Below, piece by piece: positions 58,827 through 64,000 of a stretch of 64,000 bases of DNA (the stretch's first letter is position 1; the number at the start of each line of letters is the position of its first letter). Source of the stretch: Hamadaea sp013361475 (lineage in GTDB: Bacteria > Actinomycetota > Actinomycetes > Mycobacteriales > Micromonosporaceae). Both the position numbers and the translations under genes were made by a program. The notes below the pieces were generated by a model. It ran no database searches. It was not told the DNA's origin and was given only the letters and a program-made list of their open reading frames with translations. Location of the stretch: NCBI RefSeq assembly GCF_040654195.1, contig NZ_JBFAHM010000001.1, positions 1 through 64,000 of the forward strand. The letters are read 5' to 3'.

Positions 58827-60932
58827 CTACCGGGAGCCGACGAGGGTGAGGATCCAGGCGACTACGAAGGCCTCTTCCTTCCAGGCGTCGTACCGCCCGG
58901 ACGGCCCGCCGTGCCCGGCCCCCATCTCCGTCTTGAGCAGGTAGTCCCCGTCGGGTGCGGTCGCGCGAAGCCGAGCGATCCACTTCGCCGGCTCGTGGTA
59001 CAGGACCCGGGTGTCGTTGAGCCCGCCCATCGCGAGGATCGCCGGATAACGCTGAGCCCGGACGTTCTCGTAGGGCGAGTAGCTCTTCATGTACGCGTAC
59101 ACCTCGGGGGACTCGAGCGGGTTGCCCCACTCCTCCCATTCGGTGACGGTCAGCGGCAGGTCCGGCCGAAGGATCGTGTTGAGCGCGTCGACGAACGGCA
59201 CCTGGGCGACGATGCCGGCGAACAGCTCGGGCGCGAGGTTGGCGACCGCGCCGACGAGCAGGCCGCCGGCCGAGCCACCCCGGGCCACCGTCCGATCCGG
59301 ACTGGTCCAGCCGCTCTTCTGCAGGTGCCGGGCGGCCGCCGCGAAATCGGTGAAGGTGTTCTTCTTCGCGGTGAGCTTGCCCTCCTCGTACCAACGGCGG
59401 CCCAATTCCCCGCCGCCCCGGATGTGCGCGACGGCGAATACGACCCCGCGATCCACCAAGGACAGTCGCGGAATGGAGAACCAAGGGTCCATGCTCGTCT
59501 CGTACGATCCGTAGCCGTAGAGCACACAGGGCGCCGAGCCGTCGCGGGGCGTACCGGCGAGGCAGATCAGTGAGATCGGGACGCGGGTGCCGTCGTCGGC
59601 CACCGCCCACTCCCGATGCTGCTCATACCGCTCGGGGTCGAACCCGTCCAGCACCGGCTTGCGCTTACGCAGGACCAAGTGCTCGTCGGCCGGGGCGTCC
59701 AGCAGGTAGTCGAAGACCGAGTCCGGCGTGACCAGCGACGCGTACCCGAGTCGGATCGCCCGCGTCAGGTAGTCCGGGTTGTCACCGAGGCCGACGGTGT
59801 AGATCGGCTCCGGGAACGCGATGTCGAACGGCTCGCCGTCCTTCGGCAGCACCCGCAGCCCGGTCAGACCGTTGCGGCGCAGGGACACCACGACGTGCGT
59901 CGCGAACGCGTCCACCGCCTCCAGGCGTACCCCTCGGTGATGCGCGATGAGCGGCGTCCACTCGGCGGGAGCGCCGACCGGCGCGGTGGCCAGTTCGAAG
60001 TCCTCCGCGCCGTCGTTGTGGAGCACGAGCAGCCGGTCGCCGTCGGGCTCTACTGTGTATTCCACGCCCTGGCGCCGCGCGCGGACCGTGCGCGGCGCGG
60101 CAGCCGGGTCCGTGGCCGGGATGAGCCAGGCCTCGCTCGTGACCTTGCTGTGCGCCTCGATGACCAGGTACTCCTCGGAACGCGACAGCTCGGCGCCGAG
60201 CCAGAACCGCTCGTCGGCCTCCTCCAGGACCAGCGCGTCGTCAGCCCGGTCGGTGCCCAGCCGATGCCGCCACACGCGATTCGGCCGCCAGGCCTCATCC
60301 ACGGTGAGGTAGAGCAGGGTGCCCGCGTCCGCGGACCAGGCCGCGCCGTAGAAGACGTCGTCGATCACGTCGGGCAGGTCCGCCCCGGTCGCCAGGTCCT
60401 TGACGCGCAGGGTGAAGCGCTCGTCGCCGGTGAAATCCGTCGAGTACGCGAGCAGCCGCCCACCCGGGGCGACGTCGAACGCGCCGAGCTGGAAGAACTC
60501 GTGTCCCTCGGCGAGCTGGTTCCCGTCGAGCAGGATCTCCTCGCCGGGCAGCGGGCCGCCGTCGCTCTGCGGCGGGGTCGGATCGTCGGCGGCGGGCACA
60601 CGGCACTGGATGCCGTACTGCTTGCCCTCCTCCTGACGCGTGTAGTACCAGTAGCCGCCCTTGCGGACCGGCACCGACAGGTCGGTCTCCTGGGTCCGGC
60701 GTTTGATCTCCGCGAACACCGTCTCCTGGAGCGCCTTCTGCGCGGCGGTCCGCTGCTCGGTGTAGGCGTTCTCCGCCTCCAGGTACGCGACCGTGTCCGG
60801 GTCTTCCTTGTCCAGCAGCCACGCGTACTCGTCGATCACCTCGTCGTCGTGATGCCGGCGAATGTGCGCCGCTCGCTTCGCCACCGGAGGCTTGATCGAG
60901 AGAGTAGAGATCTGAGTAGGAGCGTTGGTCAC
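58827..60932 (-). CDS. ptrB: Oligopeptidase B (S9A serine peptidase)
   Basis: 701 residues: an N-terminal beta-propeller and a C-terminal alpha/beta hydrolase. The nucleophile is in VARGGSAGGLLVGAVANL and the catalytic His in GAGHGGPSGRYDAW. LYGYGSYETSMDPWFSIPRLSLVDRGVVFAVAHIRGGGELGRRWYEEGKL (in part) is the family hallmark. Cleaves after basic residues in short peptides, in the cytoplasm. The GTG at 60932 has no ribosome site; TAACCT at 60944-60939 suggests a leaderless start. Confidence 0.95.
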   Translation of the reverse strand: MTNAPTQISTLSIKPPVAKRAAHIRRHHDDEVIDEYAWLLDKEDPDTVAYLEAENAYTEQRTAAQKALQETVFAEIKRRTQETDLSVPVRKGGYWYYTRQEEGKQYGIQCRVPAADDPTPPQSDGGPLPGEEILLDGNQLAEGHEFFQLGAFDVAPGGRLLAYSTDFTGDERFTLRVKDLATGADLPDVIDDVFYGAAWSADAGTLLYLTVDEAWRPNRVWRHRLGTDRADDALVLEEADERFWLGAELSRSEEYLVIEAHSKVTSEAWLIPATDPAAAPRTVRARRQGVEYTVEPDGDRLLVLHNDGAEDFELATAPVGAPAEWTPLIAHHRGVRLEAVDAFATHVVVSLRRNGLTGLRVLPKDGEPFDIAFPEPIYTVGLGDNPDYLTRAIRLGYASLVTPDSVFDYLLDAPADEHLVLRKRKPVLDGFDPERYEQHREWAVADDGTRVPISLICLAGTPRDGSAPCVLYGYGSYETSMDPWFSIPRLSLVDRGVVFAVAHIRGGGELGRRWYEEGKLTAKKNTFTDFAAAARHLQKSGWTSPDRTVARGGSAGGLLVGAVANLAPELFAGIVAQVPFVDALNTILRPDLPLTVTEWEEWGNPLESPEVYAYMKSYSPYENVRAQRYPAILAMGGLNDTRVLYHEPAKWIARLRATAPDGDYLLKTEMGAGHGGPSGRYDAWKEEAFVVAWILTLVGSR

Positions 60933-61141
60933 ACGGTGAGGTTACCGACCCACTGGCTGTATTGCGCCCGGTCGAGTGAAGGTCTAAAATATCGAACGGT
61001 TGTTCTAATGCGGTACGAAATGCGGTAACGAGGGAAAACCCTTGCCGACACCGCCGTTTCGCGTCCATCGGCTCCCAGTGAGGCGGGCAGATGATACCCA
61101 TTCCGCGTACGCTCGCGGCAGCTCGCGCTCTGGAGGGCACT

Positions 61142-62266
61142 GTGCCGATCCGGGCTCCGATCGGCACCGGCCGCTGGACTGCCCGTCCGCAGCATCTCGA
61201 CGAGGTCGCGACCGTCCTCCGGTTCGCCGCCGAGAAGGGCCGGGAGATCCGGCCGCGTGGCGCCGGCAGCAAGGCCGCCTGGTTCACCGAGCCGTCTGAT
61301 GTAGACATCACCCTGAGCACGGGCGATCTGAGCGCCTGGCACTACGAGCCGGGCAGCCCGGTCGTCACCGTCGGGGCCGGGGTGCCGCTGCAAGTGGCGC
61401 AGATTCGGCTGGCCACATACGGATTGCGGTTAGCGCTCGATCCCCGGTCACCCGGTGCGACGGTTGGCGGCATTCTGGCCACCGACGAGTTCGGTCCGCT
61501 CGCGATGAAGTTCGGCCGTCCGAGTGAACAGCTGCGCGGGGCCTGGGGCGTCCGCGCCGGCGGCACGTTGATCGCGCTCGGCGACCCCGACATGGCATGC
61601 GGCCCCGTCCGCCCGGAGTCGGCCGAACGGCACCCGGACCCGGCCGATCGCCGCTGGCTGCCGACCGGCGTCCTGGTGAGCGCGACGCTGCCGGTCCAGC
61701 CGATGCCTCCGGCCAGCCGCTTCGTCTCGCACGACGTCGCCTCCCCGCTGGAGGTCGGCGAGCTGATCGCCCGCATGGAGGCCTGCTGCTCCGCGCCGAC
61801 CGCGATCGAACTCGACCTGCCGGCCCGGTCGCAGTCGCGGATCGGGCACGTCGGCACGCTGACCGTGCTGGTCGAGGGGTCCGTCTCGAGCGCCACCGAC
61901 CGTGCCGGGGAACTCGCCGACGCGTTCGGCCCGAAGACGGGCTTCCACGACGTCGCCCCCGAAGGCTGGGCGCGCTACCCATGGCGCGGCGACGACGTCT
62001 CCGTCCGGATGGACGCACCGGCAGACGCGCTCGCGTCCGTGGCATACGCCATGCGCGACGCGGCCAACGCACCCGTCGCCTTCCGCGCCAGCCTCGGCGC
62101 CGGGGTCGGCTACGCGGCGATCCCCGCCCGGCTGCCCGCCGAGGTCGTCCGGGCCGTCCTCGAAACGTGCCGCGACGTGCTCATGGGTCGCGGCGGTGAG
62201 GTCACCGTCCTGTCCGCGCCGGCTGAACTCCGCCGAATCATCGGCCTGGAGCGCCTGTACGCCTGA
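61142..62266 (+). CDS. FAD-binding (PCMH-type) oxidoreductase, GlcE-like
   Basis: 374 residues. The FAD-binding domain has LRFAAEKGREIRPRGAGSKAAWF, VVTVGAGVPLQVAQ and RLALDPRSPGATVGGILATDEFGP (in part), as in the glycolate oxidase GlcE/D-lactate dehydrogenase group. The remainder is a substrate cap domain. The GTG at 61142 follows GGAGG at 5 nt, which decides it over the frame from 61091. No GlcD or GlcF partner is adjacent, so the substrate is open. Confidence 0.82.
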   Translation: MPIRAPIGTGRWTARPQHLDEVATVLRFAAEKGREIRPRGAGSKAAWFTEPSDVDITLSTGDLSAWHYEPGSPVVTVGAGVPLQVAQIRLATYGLRLALDPRSPGATVGGILATDEFGPLAMKFGRPSEQLRGAWGVRAGGTLIALGDPDMACGPVRPESAERHPDPADRRWLPTGVLVSATLPVQPMPPASRFVSHDVASPLEVGELIARMEACCSAPTAIELDLPARSQSRIGHVGTLTVLVEGSVSSATDRAGELADAFGPKTGFHDVAPEGWARYPWRGDDVSVRMDAPADALASVAYAMRDAANAPVAFRASLGAGVGYAAIPARLPAEVVRAVLETCRDVLMGRGGEVTVLSAPAELRRIIGLERLYA

Positions 62267-62274
62267 CCGAGCCC

Positions 62275-62315
62275 GCCGCGCCGCCCGCCAAACCCCCTCG
62301 GCTGGGCGGCGCGGC
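62275..62315 (+). terminator. Intrinsic terminator after FAD oxidase gene
   Basis: GCCGCGCCGCCC and GGGCGGCGCGGC, a perfect 12-bp stem, followed by TCTTTCG. 8 nt beyond the stop. Confidence 0.85.
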
Positions 62316-62447
62316 TCTTTCGTGCGCGCCCTCGCCCTCACGCCGGCCCCGCCCGCCCTCGCGGCGACCCCGCCTACCCTCGCGCCCAGCCCCGCCCGCG
62401 CGCCGCCCTCGCCCGGCCGGACGCCCCGGGGCCGGGCCGCGTCGTAG

Positions 62448-62512
62448 GCACCAGATCAGGGTTCTCGGTCGAATCTTGGGCCAAGATTCGACCGAGAACC
62501 CTGATCCCGCGC
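62448..62512. repeat. Family A 65-bp palindrome, copy 5
   Basis: Core GTCGAATCTTG-ggc-CAAGATTCGAC. TTCTCGG pairs perfectly with CCGAGAA, so the stem is unbroken from GATCAGGG to CCCTGATC. The outermost bases do not pair. This is the only copy in a co-directional gap, 99 bp before hemL. Confidence 0.93.
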
Positions 62513-62610
62513 AAACGCGGGAGCGAGGGATTCGGGCGTAACCGTGATCTGCGGCTCACCACGGGGCGGATGTCGGCAGCGCGCGGCGGCAGTGCGAGAA
62601 TAGGCGCGCT

Positions 62611-63933
62611 GTGATCGACGTACCCGCTTCCCAGGCCCTTTTCGACCGCGCCTCGGCCATCGTGCCCGGCGGGGTCAACTCCCCCGTTCGCGCCTTCCGG
62701 GCGGTCGGCGGGACTCCGCGCTTCATGGTCGAGGGCCGGGGGCCGTGGCTCACCGACGCCGACGGCAACCGCTATGTCGACCTCGTGTGCTCGTGGGGTC
62801 CGCTGATTCACGGGCACGCCCACCCTGAGGTGATCGCCGCGGTGCAGGCCGCAGCCGCCAGGGGGACGAGTTTCGGCACGCCGACCCCGGGTGAGGTCGA
62901 GCTGGCCGAGGAGCTGGTCGGGCGTACGGCGGTGGAGCAGATTCGGCTGGTCAACTCGGGCACCGAGGCGACGATGTCGGCGATCCGGCTGGCCCGTGGG
63001 TTCACCGGGCGGACGAAGATCGTGAAGTTCGCCGGGTGCTATCACGGGCACGTCGACGCGCTGCTGGCCGCGGCGGGCTCCGGGGTCGCGACCCTGGCCC
63101 ACACCGAGCGGCACGCGGGTGACGCGGCGGTCCCGGACTCGCCCGGCGTCACCGGGGCATCCGCCGCCGAGACGATCGTCCTGCCCTACAACGACCTGCC
63201 CGCCGTCGAGGCCGCCTTCGCCGCCCATGGTGACGAGATCGCCGCGATCATCACGGAGGCAGCGGCCGGGAACATGGGCGTGGTCGCCCCGCTGCCCGGG
63301 TTCAACCAGGGACTGGCCGACATCGCCCACCGGTACGGCGCGCTGCTCATCGTCGACGAGGTGATGACCGGCTTCCGGGTGTCCCGGAGCGGCTGGCAGG
63401 GACTCGATCCGGTGGACGCCGACCTCTGGACCTTCGGCAAGGTCATGGGCGGCGGGCTGCCCGCGGCGGCGTTCGGCGGGCGTACGGAGATCATGGGCCG
63501 GCTGGCCCCGGCCGGTCCGGTCTACCAGGCCGGCACCCTCTCCGGTAACCCGTTGGCCTGCGCGGCCGGGCTGACCAGCCTGCGGCTGGCGACCGACGAG
63601 GCGTACGCGAAACTCGACGCGACGGCGGCGAAGATCAGCACGCTGGCGACCGAGGCGCTCGGCAAGGCCGGCGTGCCGCACACCCTGGCCACGGCTGGCA
63701 GCATGTTCTCAGTCTTCTTCACCGACACTCCAGTGGTGAACTACGACCAGGCGAAGACGCAAAACGTCGCCGCCTTCCGCGCGTTCTTCCACGCCATGCT
63801 CGACAACGGCGTCTACCTGCCGCCGAGCGCGTTCGAGGCGTGGTTCGTCTCGACGGCGATCGACGACGACGCGTTCGAGGTGATCGACAAAGCGCTGCCG
63901 GTCGCGGCAGCGGCAGCCGCGAGCGCCCGATGA
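62611..63933 (+). CDS. hemL: Glutamate-1-semialdehyde 2,1-aminomutase HemL
   Basis: Makes 5-aminolevulinate for haem and cobalamin by the C5 pathway. 440-residue class III aminotransferase-fold protein: PGGVNSPVRAF at the N-terminus, VCSWGPLIHGHAHP, NSGTEATMSAIRLARGFTGR, CYHGHVDALL, LLIVDEVMTGFR and the PLP lysine in WTFGKVMGGGLPAAAFGG (Lys277). Full length. The GTG start has no ribosome site and may be leaderless. The stop overlaps the next gene by ATGA. Confidence 0.97.
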   Translation: MIDVPASQALFDRASAIVPGGVNSPVRAFRAVGGTPRFMVEGRGPWLTDADGNRYVDLVCSWGPLIHGHAHPEVIAAVQAAAARGTSFGTPTPGEVELAEELVGRTAVEQIRLVNSGTEATMSAIRLARGFTGRTKIVKFAGCYHGHVDALLAAAGSGVATLAHTERHAGDAAVPDSPGVTGASAAETIVLPYNDLPAVEAAFAAHGDEIAAIITEAAAGNMGVVAPLPGFNQGLADIAHRYGALLIVDEVMTGFRVSRSGWQGLDPVDADLWTFGKVMGGGLPAAAFGGRTEIMGRLAPAGPVYQAGTLSGNPLACAAGLTSLRLATDEAYAKLDATAAKISTLATEALGKAGVPHTLATAGSMFSVFFTDTPVVNYDQAKTQNVAAFRAFFHAMLDNGVYLPPSAFEAWFVSTAIDDDAFEVIDKALPVAAAAAASAR

Positions 63934-64000
63934 CCGAGCGCTCGCCCACCCGCCCCCGAAGCGGACCCACGGACCGGACAACGGTCCACTTCCTTCGCCA
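63930..64000 (+). CDS. Histidine phosphatase family protein (5' end only)
   Basis: The ATG at 63930 overlaps the hemL stop. The 23 codons visible read MTERSPTR...RTTVHFLR and the window ends inside the next codon, which would be His. The position after hemL and the 'T-V-H-F-L-R-(H)' start match the phosphoglycerate-mutase-like proteins common there in actinobacteria. Weakly supported because only the N-terminus is present. Confidence 0.55.
   Translation, partial: MTERSPTRPRSGPTDRTTVHFLR

Larger units (their letters stand above)
62267..62610. other. 344-bp gap between FAD oxidase and hemL
   Basis: Contains the intrinsic terminator, a C-rich stretch of CCCTCGC/CCCCGCC units (about 62330-62420), the fifth family A palindrome (62448-62512) and presumably the hemL promoter. 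No ORF is supported. Confidence 0.6.

Overview
The window is high-GC actinomycete chromosome. GTG and TTG starts are frequent, and it carries lsr2, bldC, DUF397- and DUF3073-type genes, futalosine-pathway menaquinone genes and a NadB/NadC/CoaX block. Gene content and order fit a Micromonosporaceae-like organism. This is inference from content, with no database search. Nothing suggests a phage or a large island; the accessory parts are single modules set among housekeeping genes.

Layout. 1-12 kb, mostly minus strand: clpC (cut by the window edge), lsr2, then a cofactor block coaX-nadC-nadB ... panD-panC-DUF2520 for NAD and pantothenate/CoA. A septum-formation-type lipoprotein and a plus-strand drug-exporter/TetR pair interrupt this block. 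12-15.7 kb: paaABCDE, the phenylacetyl-CoA epoxidase operon. 15.8-18.7 kb: three tandem paralogous secreted serine hydrolases of beta-lactamase fold. 18.8-22.9 kb: mqnA, two related MFS exporters and an ArsR-type repressor. 23.1-25.1 kb: a HelR/HelD-type RNA polymerase-clearing helicase. 25.2-28.3 kb: cobalamin importer btuFCD under a cobalamin riboswitch. 28.3-34.2 kb: DUF4229, mqnE, an NlpC/P60 peptidoglycan hydrolase, a PatB-type C-S lyase and a DEAD-box helicase. 34.4-36.4 kb: a membrane protein with a long Gly/Tyr-rich low-complexity tail. 36.5-44.5 kb: SCP-like gene, purF, purM, a radical-SAM/precursor-peptide pair (probable cyclophane RiPP), bldC, a conserved unknown, valine/leucine dehydrogenase and DUF3073. 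44.6-49.2 kb: a tiny calcium-binding-type protein, a PrsW-type protease, a solute-binding lipoprotein with rearranged lobe order, and a toxin-antitoxin-like pair. 49.2-49.6 kb: tRNA-Phe, -Asp and -Glu. 49.7-54 kb: NodB deacetylase and carotenoid genes idi-crtI/crtB. 54-64 kb: FMN reductase, PEP-mutase-family enzyme, DUF397, tRNA-Lys, TetR/hydrolase, oligopeptidase B, an FAD oxidase, hemL and the start of a histidine phosphatase.

Three signals stand out. (1) A radical SAM/SPASM enzyme overlaps a 75-residue peptide whose C-terminus contains three back-to-back aromatic triplets (FPT-FYQ-FSN) preceded by FED, as expected for a three-residue-cyclophane RiPP. (2) The branched-chain-amino-acid-type binding lipoprotein has its C-terminal half placed before its N-terminal half, i.e. 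an apparent circular permutation. (3) The chromosome carries dispersed palindromic elements of fixed length: five 65-bp copies with an invariant core and partly compensatory arm changes, two 75-bp copies, three 61-87-bp copies and several single palindromes, nearly all with GATC in the arms. One copy forms the C-terminal coding tail of an MFS exporter, and another lies between btuF and btuC.

All starts, promoters and functions are read by eye. Promoter and leaderless-start calls are tentative.
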